A stretch of DNA of 64,000 nucleotides from Arthrobacter oryzae (GCF_003634095.1 NZ_RBIR01000001.1:186001-250000), one strand, 5' to 3'. Numbered from the stretch's first letter, positions 14,943 to 24,230 are shown. Notes: generated from the letters alone by a model not told the origin. Program-made: numbers and translations.

Positions 14943-16607
14943 ATGCGGCGACCGATTTTTGCACCTCTAGTCCTTATCGCCACAATTATCGGTCTCACTT
15001 TGGTGCCTCTGCCCGCCAAAGCAGCCGGCGGATTGGCGACCGATAAAGTGGTGAGCGGGCACCAGGGCACGGATTCGTCGACCGTCGTTTCGCCAACCTT
15101 CACAACAACTCAAACCAACGAACTGCTGGTCGCATTTGTGTCCACTTCCGGCCGGGCAGTCTCCCGGTCCCAGCAATTCACTTCCGTCACGGGGGGCGGG
15201 CTCACATGGCGCCTGCGCCAGCGGGCAAACGACCAGTACGGGACGGCTGAAGTCTGGCAGGCCGTATCTAGCGGGATTCTCACGAACGCAAGAGTGACTG
15301 CGACGCACAACGGTTCATACCCGGGGTCCATAACGGTTGCCACCTTTACGGGCGCGGACACCGTTACCGACGGGGCGGTCAAGGGAGCCAGCGGCGCCAC
15401 CGGCGCGCCCACCGCCACGCTTACGTCAACCCGCACCGGTTCCTGGGTCTGGGGTGTGGGCAATGACTGGAGCCGGGCCACCCCCCGGACTGTCGGAAGC
15501 GGTCAAACAAAAGTCGATGAGTTCCTAGCCAGCAGCGATGATACGTTCTGGACACAACGTCAATCCGCACCAGGCGCAGCGGCAGCGCCGTCGAACGTGA
15601 CGATCAATGACACGGCCCCCACTACAGACAGATGGAATCTATCTGTGATCGAAATTCTGCCCGCCCAAGGGGCCCAGGCGGCGCCGGTGTTTACGGCGTC
15701 CTCACCGCCGGGGTCGGCTACGTTCGGGTCGGCGTATTCGTACACGTTTGCCGCGAGCGGTAATCCGGCGCCGACGTTCCGGGTCGCTTCCGGGGCCCTG
15801 CCTGCGGGGCTGGGTTTGAACACGACCACCGGGGTTCTGTCGGGCACGCCGACGGCGTCCGGGGCGGCGACGTTCACGGTGGCGGCGGCGAACGGGGTCA
15901 GCCCCGACGCCGTCACGCCCTCGATCACGATCACGGTCAGCCCGGCCCAGTCTGCCGACGGTACTCAGGCCGCCGTCGTCTTCGGCTGGGGTCCGGTGGT
16001 TAATGGGGACGAGTTTTCCTACACCGGAGCGCCGAATCCGTTGAAGTGGGGCGTCTACAACAGCGCGGGACATGCGGGCAACGGGATCCGGAGTCCGAAT
16101 GCCTGGTCCGTGGACGGCAACGTTGCCACCGTCAGTGGCGACTCTGCCGGCACTACCGGCGGCATGTCAGCGAAGTTTGCCCAGCAGCAATACGGACGCT
16201 GGGAAGTCCGAATGAAGACCAGCGCCCGGGATCCGAAATACCACCCAGTCCTGATCCTCTGGCCGAACAACAACACGTCCCCCAATTGTGCTGAGGTTGA
16301 CTACGCCGAGGGAACCTCCGACACGTCCAGGATCAAGTTCTTCCTGCACTACGCGTGCAGTGGTTCGAGCTTCCAGACTCAGGCAGTGCAGCCGATCGAT
16401 ACCACTCAGTGGCACAACTACGCGGTCCAGTGGACCCCGGCCGGGATCACCGGCTACATCGACGGCGTGCAATGGTTTACCGACACGGATCCGGCGCACC
16501 AGCCCACGGTCGGCATGCATCAAACTATCCAGCTGGACTGGTTCCCGGACGGGACCGCCACCCTACCAAGCCAGATGCAGATCGACTGGATCCGCGTCTA
16601 CAACTGA
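14943..16607 (+). CDS. Secreted GH16-family glycoside hydrolase with Ig-like domain
   Basis: The 554-residue protein has a signal peptide (MRRPIFAPLVLIATIIGLTL to AKA), a roughly 200-residue beta-rich N-terminal region of unknown family, a putative Ig domain at about 248-338 (PPGSATFGSAYSYTF to GLNTTTGVLSGTPTASG), and a C-terminal GH16 domain from about 345. The GH16 catalytic signature ExDxxE is present as CAEVDYAEGT. GH16 enzymes cleave beta-1,3/1,4-glucans, agars and related polysaccharides, so this is probably an extracellular polysaccharide-degrading enzyme. The GH16 domain is closely similar to those encoded at 48574 and 50675. GAGG five bases before the ATG supports the start. Confidence 0.85.
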   Translation: MRRPIFAPLVLIATIIGLTLVPLPAKAAGGLATDKVVSGHQGTDSSTVVSPTFTTTQTNELLVAFVSTSGRAVSRSQQFTSVTGGGLTWRLRQRANDQYGTAEVWQAVSSGILTNARVTATHNGSYPGSITVATFTGADTVTDGAVKGASGATGAPTATLTSTRTGSWVWGVGNDWSRATPRTVGSGQTKVDEFLASSDDTFWTQRQSAPGAAAAPSNVTINDTAPTTDRWNLSVIEILPAQGAQAAPVFTASSPPGSATFGSAYSYTFAASGNPAPTFRVASGALPAGLGLNTTTGVLSGTPTASGAATFTVAAANGVSPDAVTPSITITVSPAQSADGTQAAVVFGWGPVVNGDEFSYTGAPNPLKWGVYNSAGHAGNGIRSPNAWSVDGNVATVSGDSAGTTGGMSAKFAQQQYGRWEVRMKTSARDPKYHPVLILWPNNNTSPNCAEVDYAEGTSDTSRIKFFLHYACSGSSFQTQAVQPIDTTQWHNYAVQWTPAGITGYIDGVQWFTDTDPAHQPTVGMHQTIQLDWFPDGTATLPSQMQIDWIRVYN

Positions 16608-16712
16608 CCCTGATCGCCACGGGCCGTTTGACCCTAACTGGAGTCCCTGATTCGGGATAGGCATGGTGTACCGCGGTGGTGCGTTTGTATGAATGCGGTT
16701 GAAGCCGGGGTA

Positions 16713-16751
16713 GGCGGCCCGGGCAGGGTGTGGGAGCACGCCCGGGCCGCC
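16713..16751 (+). terminator. Hairpin downstream of the GH16 gene
   Basis: Perfect 12-bp GC arms (ggcggcccgggc / gcccgggccgcc) with a 15-base loop lie about 105 bases after the GH16 stop. The rest of the 370-base gap to the next gene shows no coding frame and only GC-rich sequence. Confidence 0.55.
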
Positions 16752-16979
16752 ACGTTAGCCGGGCCCCCCGGGGGCGAGCAGCGCGCCGCGCCCCTCGCAA
16801 CGGGTGGCCGCCGGGCACCTTGTCATGAAAGTCATGGCGATCGGCCAGCCCTTCCAGATTCGGCTGGATCCGGTTGTTTCCATCACTAGAACATCATCGG
16901 AACCGGTACTGGCTTCACGACACGACTGCGCCGCCCGTGAAGGCGACGGCAGAATATTCAACGGAAAGCGGTCGACACA

Positions 16980-17423
16980 ATGAGTAAAATGAGTGCTGTT
17001 CATCATCCTGTTGCTTCCAGCGGCTGGACCGGTTGGGTCAGTTTCGCCGGAATCATTCTGATCATCAACGGCGTTTTCATAGGCCTTCAAGGCCTCGTCG
17101 CACTCACCGGTCCCGATACCTACTATTTGTCGACCCCACGCGCGTTGTTCATTTTCGATGCGAAGGGGTGGGGCTGGTGGAATGTGGCCCTCGGAGTGCT
17201 CCTAATCCTCACCGCCGTCGGGCTCTTCTCCGGCGCAACCTGGGCCCGAGTCGTTGCTGTGGTCGTTGCGGGCCTCAGCGCGGTCGTTCAACTGATGCTC
17301 ATTCCGGCGCAGCCATGGTGGTCCCTGATCGTGATCGCAATCGACGTGCTGATCATCTTCGCGGTCATCGCCCACGGCGAGGAGCTACGGACCGGTGGAG
17401 CGGAGTCGAACGTCGATTCCTGA
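16980..17423 (+). CDS. DUF7144-like four-helix membrane protein
   Basis: The 147-residue product has four hydrophobic segments: WVSFAGIILIINGVFIGLQG, WWNVALGVLLILTAVGLF, WARVVAVVVAGLSAVVQLML and WWSLIVIAIDVLIIFAVIAH. The aromatic WGWWNVALG loop and the PAQPWWS loop are typical of a family common in actinobacteria and described as membrane protein DUF7144; no function is known. The ribosome site is weak (GGAAAG about a dozen bases upstream). A second in-frame ATG three codons later is an alternative start. Confidence 0.7.
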   Translation: MSKMSAVHHPVASSGWTGWVSFAGIILIINGVFIGLQGLVALTGPDTYYLSTPRALFIFDAKGWGWWNVALGVLLILTAVGLFSGATWARVVAVVVAGLSAVVQLMLIPAQPWWSLIVIAIDVLIIFAVIAHGEELRTGGAESNVDS

Positions 17424-17552
17424 ACCTGAAACGGCTCCCCTTGGCCGGAGTCGTGCCGTCGACGGCTCAGGCTCTCGAAGGAATCTTTATCCGAAATTTG
17501 CTTAGCTGGGAGGGACAGGCCCACCCGGGCCATCATCAGCGGAGGAGACAAA

Positions 17553-17858
17553 GTGCCTATCTGCCAGACAGCCCAGTATCAGGTTCAGCCCGATGCCGTC
17601 GACCGGGTCAAAGAGGCCATCGAAAAATTCGTTGACTACGTGAAGGCGAACGAACCGGGAACCCGGCTTTACTCTGCCTGGCAGGATGTCGAGGATCCCA
17701 CCAAGTTCGTCCACGTCTTCATCTTCGAGGACGAGGTAGCCCACGATGCCCACGGGAGATCCGCAGAAGTAGCGGCATTCGAAGCCGTCTACCAGCCTGT
17801 CCTTACAGCCCGTCCGGTCGTGTTCACGGACTACGCGATGGTTGCCAGCAACATCTGA
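17553..17858 (+). CDS. Antibiotic-biosynthesis-monooxygenase (ABM) domain protein
   Basis: The 101-residue protein starts at GTG with GGAGGAGAC immediately upstream. The layout of strand PICQTAQYQVQPDAVDRVK, helix EAIEKFVDYVKAN, strand TRLYSAWQDVED, strand KFVHVFIFEDEVAHDAHG and helix VAAFEAVYQPVL is that of the ABM dimeric alpha-beta barrel. HDAHGRSAEVAAF is the usual H-x-x-H/S helix start seen in quinol monooxygenase-like members. Function cannot be narrowed. It lies between a membrane protein gene and the convergent response regulator. Confidence 0.72.
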   Translation: MPICQTAQYQVQPDAVDRVKEAIEKFVDYVKANEPGTRLYSAWQDVEDPTKFVHVFIFEDEVAHDAHGRSAEVAAFEAVYQPVLTARPVVFTDYAMVASNI

Positions 17859-18003
17859 GGACCCGCACCTACGCGCGTCCGTGGTGCGTTTTGCAGACCC
17901 TGGAGGCTGCCTGACCGCCGTGCGTGCGCTCACTGCAAGGACCTACCTTGGGCAACCCTGCCCGCTTCGATTCGCGTCGGCAGGGGAGGCCAGAGCCGTA
18001 TGG

Positions 18004-18672
18004 CTACGGCGTGGTGTAGGAGTTCAGTGGCCGGCCGGTGCTGCCGTATTTGAGATTTAGGGTGAGAAGGTCCTTACGTTCCAGGGCGCTGAGGTAACGC
18101 TGAGCCGTCGGGCGGCTGATACCGAGGTGGTCGGCGATCTCCGCGGCGCTGACGGGACCGCCGGCGGCGCGGACGGCGTCGAGGGCTTTCTGCATGGTGG
18201 GCTGCAGGCGCGGCCCCGGCACTGCAGCCCGGGCCCCGGCCGAACGTGCGTTGTAGAGGCTGTCAACGGTTGCCTGGTTGGCGGCTGATGCGGATTCAAG
18301 CTCGTGCCGCCACTTTTGGTAGGACTCCAGCTGTGTGCGGAGCCGGTCAAAGCTGAAGGGCTTGACGAGGTAATAGACTGCGCCGCTGTTCATGGCCGAT
18401 TTGACGGTGGCCAGGTCTTGGGCTGCGGTGATGATGATGCAGTCAACCTCGGTTCCGGCCGCCTGCAGGGACCGCAGCAGGGAGATTCCGTCCTCGTCGG
18501 GAAGATGCACGTCCAACAGGAGCAGGTCCGGGGTGAGACGCGCGATCGCCTCCCGCGCGGCGGCGGCGCTGTGTACCTGGCCCACGCACTCGAAGCCTTC
18601 AACCCTGCCCACACGGGCCGCATGAATTCCGGCGACCCGGAAATCGTCGTCAACAACCAATGTTTTGATCAA
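18004..18672 (-). CDS. CitB/DcuR-type response regulator
   Basis: The protein has a receiver domain (VVDDD acidic pocket, phospho-acceptor Asp in LLLLDVHLPDEDG, switch Thr in IIITAA, Lys in YYLVKPF) followed by a linker and a C-terminal winged helix (AEIADHLGISRPTAQRYLSALER), as in the CitB/DcuR/DpiA class. The longest frame starts at 18729, but a TTG at 18672 with AGGAG eight bases upstream gives a standard 222-residue regulator starting directly at the first receiver strand, so I chose it. It overlaps the kinase gene by 23 bases and is coupled to it. It probably controls the divergent ABC transporter. Confidence 0.85.
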   Translation of the reverse strand: MIKTLVVDDDFRVAGIHAARVGRVEGFECVGQVHSAAAAREAIARLTPDLLLLDVHLPDEDGISLLRSLQAAGTEVDCIIITAAQDLATVKSAMNSGAVYYLVKPFSFDRLRTQLESYQKWRHELESASAANQATVDSLYNARSAGARAAVPGPRLQPTMQKALDAVRAAGGPVSAAEIADHLGISRPTAQRYLSALERKDLLTLNLKYGSTGRPLNSYTTP

Positions 18673-20305
18673 TGTTTGCGCTCCTGTCCTTGTCTTCAAT
18701 GTCCGGGTTCGCCGGTAGCCACACCTCAAAGTTGCCGCCGGGCCCGGGGAACACGTCGAGGGTTCCCCCTGCCCGGTGCACGATTCTCTTCACTAGGGCC
18801 AGTCCGATTCCGCGGCGCATGCCCGGTCGAGGGTCTTTGGTGGAATAGCCGTCCACCACCACCTGGTCGATCTTGTCGGCGGGGACGCCGGCTCCGTTGT
18901 CGCGTACGGCGATGAAGACGCCGTCGGCGTCGTCAAACTGTACGGTCACCATGCGTGGCCGGGGCGTGTCGGCCAGCGCATCCACGGCGTTGTCCAGTAG
19001 GTTGCCGACGATCGTCAGCAGTTCTGCCTGGTCAACCTGGGGACGTTCCAGCCGGGACTCGGCCGTGACCTCGATTTGCACGTCTTGTTCGGCGGCAACG
19101 GTGATCTTCGCCAGAAGCAGGGCTGCCAGTTCTGGCGGTGCGATCCGTGAGCGCAGTCCTTCGCCGAGTGACCTTGACATGGAGGATATTTGCGAGACGT
19201 AGCCCCGGGCCTGGCCCACGTCCCCCATCTCCAGGAGGCCGTCGACGATGTGCAGCCGGTTGGCATATTCGTGTTCCAGTGCGCGCATTGCCTCCATCAG
19301 GCCCTGAACGGAGTGCAAGTCCCGGACCAGACTTTCGATCTCTGTGCGGTCGCGCAGGGTGACAACGGACCCAATGCTCCGCCCTGCGGTCGAGACGGGC
19401 ATGCGGTTGACCACCAGCAGGGACTCCTCTGTCAGCGCCACCTGGTCGGCGCCGGAGAGCTTGCCCGTGAGAAGGTCCCGAAGGCGCCCTTCCGGAACCA
19501 GTTCGGCGACCGGTTTTCCCAGCGCCGCCCCGTCGATCCGGAGCAGCCGCCGGGCCTCCCCATTTATTACTGTCACCCTCCCTTTGTCGTCGAGCCCGAC
19601 GACGGCCTCCCGGATCCCGTGCAGCAGCGCCTCACGCTCCTGCAAAAGCGAGGCGATCTCGGCCGGCTCAAGATCAAAGGTGACACGTTTGATCCGGCGG
19701 GAGAGCAGAAGCGAACCGCCCACGCCCAGCGCCAGGACCAGCGCGGAGAAACCCACTATCAGCCAGTTGTTCTGGACCTGGTTGTCCAGGACCTGGGTGT
19801 CCTCAATGCCCACCGACACCTGGCCTATGACCGAGCCGTCCGTCCCGAAGATCGGGGCCTTGGCGTTCGCCGACATGCCCAGGCTGCCCGCGTCGAACCC
19901 CACGTGGGTTTCGCCGTCCAGCACGGCGACGGGTTCCTCCAGCTTCTGACCGATCAGCGCCGGGACCGGGTGGGAAAACCGGATGCCGTCCCGGTCGGTA
20001 ACCACGACATAGGCGGGCTGAGCGGCGGCCGCTATCTCCTTGGCGAGCCCGTCGATGACGTGCTTGGGATCCCCGGCCGCCAGGGCGGACCGGATCTCCG
20101 GCATCTGTGCGGTTGCGGTCGCAATGCCGAGGGCACGCAGCTGATACTGCCGGTCCAGGGTCTGGTTGCTGATCAGCGTGAACAGAAACCCGCCCAGGAC
20201 GACTGTGAACACCAGCAATGACAGCGAGGCCAGGAGGATCTGGGTGGTCAGGGTCGAAGATTGGGCCCCGGCCCGGATCCGCCGTACTACCGACGCGGGC
20301 CTCAC
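18650..20305 (-). CDS. CitA/DcuS-type sensor histidine kinase
   Basis: The protein has an N-terminal membrane helix (ILLASLSLLVFTVVLGGFLF), an extracytoplasmic PAS/sCache ligand domain (VVVTDRDGIRFSHPVP is the family hallmark), a second membrane helix (WLIVGFSALVLALGVGGSLLL), a cytoplasmic PAS domain, a SpoB-type phosphoacceptor segment with the expected His in ALEHEYANRLHIV, and an ATPase domain (NLLDNAVDAL, VRDNGAGVP, RRGIGLALVKRIV). This family senses small carboxylates or related anions. The frame is open to 20383, but that start would include a symmetric element, so GTG 20305 with GGGAG upstream is preferred (551 residues). It is divergent from the ABC importer. Confidence 0.85.
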   Translation of the reverse strand: MRPASVVRRIRAGAQSSTLTTQILLASLSLLVFTVVLGGFLFTLISNQTLDRQYQLRALGIATATAQMPEIRSALAAGDPKHVIDGLAKEIAAAAQPAYVVVTDRDGIRFSHPVPALIGQKLEEPVAVLDGETHVGFDAGSLGMSANAKAPIFGTDGSVIGQVSVGIEDTQVLDNQVQNNWLIVGFSALVLALGVGGSLLLSRRIKRVTFDLEPAEIASLLQEREALLHGIREAVVGLDDKGRVTVINGEARRLLRIDGAALGKPVAELVPEGRLRDLLTGKLSGADQVALTEESLLVVNRMPVSTAGRSIGSVVTLRDRTEIESLVRDLHSVQGLMEAMRALEHEYANRLHIVDGLLEMGDVGQARGYVSQISSMSRSLGEGLRSRIAPPELAALLLAKITVAAEQDVQIEVTAESRLERPQVDQAELLTIVGNLLDNAVDALADTPRPRMVTVQFDDADGVFIAVRDNGAGVPADKIDQVVVDGYSTKDPRPGMRRGIGLALVKRIVHRAGGTLDVFPGPGGNFEVWLPANPDIEDKDRSANIDQNIGC

Positions 20306-20358
20306 CGGTCTCCCGATCCAGGCGTCGCATTCACGGTGCCGCAGAAAAGGCACAAAAG

Positions 20359-20372
20359 GTGCATTTTTGCAC
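20359..20372. promoter_or_regulatory. Inverted repeat in the kinase/ABC divergent promoter region
   Basis: The element gtgca-tttt-tgcac sits in an unusually AT-rich patch (20345-20450) between the kinase gene and the ABC importer. It could be a site for the CitB-type regulator or part of a promoter. It lies inside the longest possible kinase frame, an argument for a later kinase start. Confidence 0.4.
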
Positions 20373-20713
20373 TTAAAGCGCACAACTTACCGAAGCCTTC
20401 TGCCAAAAAGAATCATTTTCTAAGCTTCACATAGTTTCCGTGATTGACATCACGCGGGACACCCGAAGAAGGGAAATGACAAGGGCGTCAGAACTACCAG
20501 AAACACCCGCCTTAACCCATCCCGGCGGCCGGCGGCGTAGAGCGGGCCTGAAGCTCCAACGTCCGGTCAACGTCACAGCTGCAGGCACCGCAGCTCACTG
20601 CCGCTGTATCGAAAAGACACCCATCGAAATGGCCTGGTTCCCGGGACACCCCCTGTCGGCGTGTCTCCCAACCATTGGTCACAAGAACCGAAAGACGAAG
20701 AGGTCTTAGCACC

Positions 20714-21571
20714 ATGAATGCTAATAATCCCAAGCGGCCCCCCGAGGTCCCCGAGAGAGCCGAGGACGCGGCAGGCATCGACATTGTCGGGCTGACCAAG
20801 CGTTACCTCACCCCCAAGGGCGAGACATTCACCGCCATTCGTGACGTGACGCTCAAGGTCGAACCTGGCCAGTTCTGCGCGATCGTCGGACCCACCGGCT
20901 GCGGCAAGTCCACGACCCTTGCCCAGGTCTCTGGCCTGGAGCAGCCCAGCGCCGGATCAGTTAGCGTCCACGATCAGATCGTTGACGGCATCACCAAGGG
21001 CGTCAGCTACATGTTCCAAGCGGATGCGCTCTTCCCCTGGAAGACCGTTCTTGGCAATGTGTTGATCGGTCCGGTACTGCTCGGCACGCCCAAGCGCGAA
21101 GCCACCGTGCTCGCCAGGGACTGGCTGCGCCGCGTCGGTCTGGCCGGGTTCGAGGACCGCTATCCGCACCAGTTGTCCGGCGGCATGCGTAAGCGTGTCG
21201 CCATGGCGGCGGCGCTGATCAACAACCCAAGGATTCTGTTGATGGACGAGCCGTTTGGCGCCCTCGACGTGCAGACCAAGGCCATCATGCAGAACGAACT
21301 GCTGCAGCTTTGGGAGGAACTGCGCCCCTCTGTCCTGTTCATTACCCACGACCTCGACGAAGCGGTCGCGCTCTCCGACAAGGTCGTCATCATGACCAGC
21401 AGCCCCGGCACCATCAAAGATGTCTTCGCCATCGATCTTCCCCGGCCACGCGGCGACGTCCAGCAAATCCGCCACGAGGGGCGCTTCCTGGAGCTCCAGG
21501 GCCAGATCTGGGAATCCCTGAAGGACGAAGTCACCCGGGCCTACAACCTATCGGCAGGTGCAGCGGCATGA
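20714..21571 (+). CDS. ABC transporter ATP-binding protein (SsuB/TauB/ThiZ class)
   Basis: The 285-residue protein has Walker A GPTGCGKST, Q-loop in YMFQADALFPWKTV, signature LSGGMRKRV, Walker B ILLMDEPFGALD and the switch His in FITHDLDEAV. This subtype energises importers of nitrate, sulfonates, taurine, pyrimidine precursors and aromatic or carboxylic anions. The ATG at 20714 is favoured over the longer GTG frame because GAGG lies ten bases upstream and the extra residues are not domain-like. Its stop overlaps the permease start (ATGA). The operon is divergent from the CitA/DcuS-type two-component system. Confidence 0.9.
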   Translation: MNANNPKRPPEVPERAEDAAGIDIVGLTKRYLTPKGETFTAIRDVTLKVEPGQFCAIVGPTGCGKSTTLAQVSGLEQPSAGSVSVHDQIVDGITKGVSYMFQADALFPWKTVLGNVLIGPVLLGTPKREATVLARDWLRRVGLAGFEDRYPHQLSGGMRKRVAMAAALINNPRILLMDEPFGALDVQTKAIMQNELLQLWEELRPSVLFITHDLDEAVALSDKVVIMTSSPGTIKDVFAIDLPRPRGDVQQIRHEGRFLELQGQIWESLKDEVTRAYNLSAGAAA

Positions 21572-22446
21572 CCACCACAACGGCACCCCGTAAGGGCGCG
21601 CCCGCGCACGAGCAAGCGGCCGAGCTTCAGGCCTCCGCCCGGCGTGCCATGACCCGCCGCAAGACGTGGGTATGGATCGGCCGGGCCGCGCTCGCGGTGA
21701 TCATTGTTGGGGGCTGGCAGTGGTTCACCTCAGCCGGCTGGGTCGACAAGTTCTTCTTCGGGCAGCCCACTGAAATCTGGACCAGCCTGGTTAATCTCGT
21801 CACGCAGGGCACGGCATTCGGCACCATCTGGGAAAACCTCGGGATCACAGTGCAGGAGGCGATCTACGGCTTCCTGCTCGGCACGGCCGTCGGCGTCGTC
21901 CTCGGGATCCTCCTGGGCTCAAACAGGTACCTCTCAGAGGTCGTCGGCCCATACATCCGGATAGTGAATTCGATCCCTCGAATCGTGCTCGGGTCCATCT
22001 TCATCGTGGCCTTCGGCCTCGGAGTCTTCCCGAAGGTGCTGCTCGCGGCGGTGCTGGTCTTCTTCGTTGTCTTCTTCAACGCCTTCCAAGGCGTCCGTGA
22101 GGTGGATCAGAACCTGGTCGGGAACGTGCGCGTCTTGGGCGCATCGCCGCTTCAGGTCGCGATTCACGTGACCATTCCATCGGCCATGACGTGGATCATC
22201 GCCAGCCTTCACACGGCGTTCGGCTTCGCGATCATTGGCGCCCTCGTCGCCGAAGTGCTCGGCGCCCAGCAAGGAATCGGCCTCATCATCAGCCAGGCAC
22301 AGGGGACCTTCGACCCCAACACGGTCTTCGCCTGCATGGTCATCATCGCCATCGTGACGCTCGGCGCGGAATACCTCATCGGCCTGCTAGAGCGCTCCCT
22401 GCTCAAATGGCGGCCGCCGAACCGCTCCGAAGCCCAAGCGGTCTGA
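21568..22446 (+). CDS. ABC transporter permease (SsuC/TauC class)
   Basis: The 292-residue protein has about six membrane helices, starting WVWIGRAALAVIIVGGWQW, and the cytoplasmic EAA loop (NVRVLGASPLQVAIHVTIPSAM) that docks on the ATPase. The substrate-pathway segment NSIPRIVLGSIFIVAFGLG is typical of nitrate/sulfonate/taurine-type permeases. The start ATG overlaps the ATPase stop codon, and the longer upstream frame is a shadow of the ATPase gene. It forms one importer with the flanking ATPase and binding lipoprotein. Confidence 0.9.
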   Translation: MTTTTAPRKGAPAHEQAAELQASARRAMTRRKTWVWIGRAALAVIIVGGWQWFTSAGWVDKFFFGQPTEIWTSLVNLVTQGTAFGTIWENLGITVQEAIYGFLLGTAVGVVLGILLGSNRYLSEVVGPYIRIVNSIPRIVLGSIFIVAFGLGVFPKVLLAAVLVFFVVFFNAFQGVREVDQNLVGNVRVLGASPLQVAIHVTIPSAMTWIIASLHTAFGFAIIGALVAEVLGAQQGIGLIISQAQGTFDPNTVFACMVIIAIVTLGAEYLIGLLERSLLKWRPPNRSEAQAV

Positions 22447-22515
22447 CCCTCTCCGTCATCCATTCCACTTACCCACCGCTCGAATCCCCAAAATAACCAA
22501 AGGAAAAGTACACCC

Positions 22516-23622
22516 ATGATGAAGAACAAGATCTACGCCGTCGGCGCTGCCGGAGTGATCGCGCTCAGCCTCGCTGCCTGCGGCACCAGCACAGCAAGCA
22601 GCACCAGCACGGCAACCGGAAGTCCTGCCGCCGACACCGGCTCAATGCCCACAGTGAAGCTCATGGTTGGCGGCATCGACAAGCAGATCTACCTGCCGTA
22701 CCAGCTCGCGCAGCAGCTCGGCTACTACCAGAAGTACGGAGTCAAGGTTGAGCTCTCCACCGAATCACAGGGCGGCGTTGGTGCCGAGGAAGCGATGGCG
22801 TCCGGACAGGTCGACATGGCCGGTGCGTGGTACATCCACACGGTCGACTTCCAGGCAAAGGGCAAGGCCGTTACCAACCTCGTGCAGCTCTCCGGCGCCC
22901 CGGGCGAACGCATCATGTGCAGCCCGAAGGCCAACGTCCACTCGGCGGCCGATCTCAAGGGTAAGACCGTCGGCGTCACCGACCTCGGGTCGGGGACCGA
23001 TGAACTCACCCAGTTCATCGCCTCGAAGGCCGGTCTTTCGAAAAGCGATTACCACACCCTCGCCGTCGGGTCCGGAGCAACGGCCATCGCGGCCATCCAG
23101 CGCGGATCAGCCGACTGCGTCATGACCACGCAGCCGACCGTGGGCGCACTCGAGAACAAGAACCTCGCTGTTTCGGCGATCGATCTCGCCACCGCTGATG
23201 GAGCCAAGGCGGCCCTCGGCGGGGAGTCTCCGGCCGCAGGTCTCCTCGCACAGTCCGACTGGGTCAAGACCCACGAGGACGCGGCGCAGAAGGTTGTCAA
23301 CGCACTTGTCGACACCATGCACTGGATCAGCAGCCACTCCGCGCAGGACATTGCCGACAAGCTGCCCGCCTCCTACGTTCAGAACAGCACCATCAGCAAG
23401 GACCAGTACGTGTCCGGGCTGAACCAGGACAAGGGCCAGTTCCTGCCGGACGGGATCATGCCGGCCGGCGGTCCCAAGGTGATCTTTGACATGGAGAAGA
23501 CCATCGGAGTCGACACTTCCAAGGTCACCATTGCCAACACGTTCGACAACAAGTACGCACTCGCAGCGAACAAGTTGGAAGGCTACTCGACCACCACCAC
23601 GCCTGCCGGCAACGACGGCTGA
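22516..23622 (+). CDS. ABC transporter substrate-binding lipoprotein (NMT1/SsuA-like)
   Basis: The 368-residue protein starts with a lipoprotein signal (MMKNKIYAVGAAGVIALSLA, lipobox LAAC) followed by a Ser/Thr linker. The mature part reads VKLMVGGIDKQIYLPYQLAQ, then QLGYYQKYGVKVELSTESQG and LKGKTVGVTDLGSGTDEL, the pattern of NMT1/THI5-like and SsuA-like periplasmic binding proteins. Ligands of the family include sulfonates, nitrate, thiamine precursors and aromatic or short carboxylic acids. The neighbouring CitA/DcuS-type sensor favours an organic anion, by inference. AAAGGAAAAG lies before the ATG. A strong terminator follows the gene. Confidence 0.88.
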   Translation: MMKNKIYAVGAAGVIALSLAACGTSTASSTSTATGSPAADTGSMPTVKLMVGGIDKQIYLPYQLAQQLGYYQKYGVKVELSTESQGGVGAEEAMASGQVDMAGAWYIHTVDFQAKGKAVTNLVQLSGAPGERIMCSPKANVHSAADLKGKTVGVTDLGSGTDELTQFIASKAGLSKSDYHTLAVGSGATAIAAIQRGSADCVMTTQPTVGALENKNLAVSAIDLATADGAKAALGGESPAAGLLAQSDWVKTHEDAAQKVVNALVDTMHWISSHSAQDIADKLPASYVQNSTISKDQYVSGLNQDKGQFLPDGIMPAGGPKVIFDMEKTIGVDTSKVTIANTFDNKYALAANKLEGYSTTTTPAGNDG

Positions 23623-23681
23623 CCTAAAACCAGCACGGAAAGGTGTCTGCATCACAACCGTGCCGGGCAAATGACGCCTCA

Positions 23682-23720
23682 CGATCGGCCTGCGTGGTAA
23701 CACCTCACGCAGGCCGATCG
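23682..23720 (+). terminator. Terminator of the ABC importer operon
   Basis: Perfect 15-bp arms (cgatcggcctgcgtg / cacgcaggccgatcg) with a nine-base loop lie about 60 bases after the binding-protein stop codon. The remaining sequence to 23898 shows no coding frame. Confidence 0.8.
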
Positions 23721-23898
23721 CATGAAAATGAGGCCTGCAGCGTCAGCCTCCTGGAACGGGGGCAAAACGTCCCCGTGTTCAGACTTGTAGAAGTTCCTGT
23801 CGAAGCGATTCGGACCACGGGTCGATGCCCCATTTTGTGGCCGCGTCGACGCCGTTCCCGTTGCGGGCCGTGCGTCTGAGGTGCGTCGGCTGGGTCGG

Positions 23899-24213
23899 CT
23901 ATTCGGCGAAGACCTTCTTGGCGACCTGAATGGCGGACATCGCACGGGGCCAGCCGGCGTAGAAAGCGAGGTGGATGATTGCTTCCTTCAACTCGTCCTC
24001 GGTCAGGCCGTTCTGTTTGGCCAGGCGCAGGTGGTTGGGGAGTTGCTCGAAACTTGAGGACGTGATCAGGCTCGTGACGGTGATGAGACTGCGGTCGCGT
24101 TTAGATAGTTCGGGTCGTTCCCAGACGTCGCCGAAGAGCACATCATCGGTGAGGTCGACGAGTTTCGGGGCGAAATCGCCGATGGACCGCTGGGCGGGGC
24201 TCTGCTCGGTCAT
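23899..24213 (-). CDS. Carboxymuconolactone decarboxylase (CMD) family protein
   Basis: The 104-residue protein matches the compact CMD/YurZ fold: RPELSKRDRSLITVTSLITS, then FEQLPNHLRLAKQNGLTEDE, then IIHLAFYAGWPRAMSAIQVAKKVF. It has no CxxC, so it is not an AhpD-type peroxidase, and its chemistry is uncertain; such small CMD proteins often accompany SDRs in catabolic or redox operons. AAAGGAAAA precedes the ATG. It is the last gene of the XRE-cupin-SDR-CMD operon, 17 bases after the SDR. Confidence 0.88.
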   Translation of the reverse strand: MTEQSPAQRSIGDFAPKLVDLTDDVLFGDVWERPELSKRDRSLITVTSLITSSSFEQLPNHLRLAKQNGLTEDELKEAIIHLAFYAGWPRAMSAIQVAKKVFAE

Positions 24214-24230
24214 GGTGTTTTCCTTTCGTC

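Noticed and set aside
18672..18729. Longer N terminus for the CitB-type regulator
   Set aside because: The 19 extra residues are Arg/Thr-rich, overlap the kinase C terminus and lack a ribosome site, whereas TTG 18672 has AGGAG.
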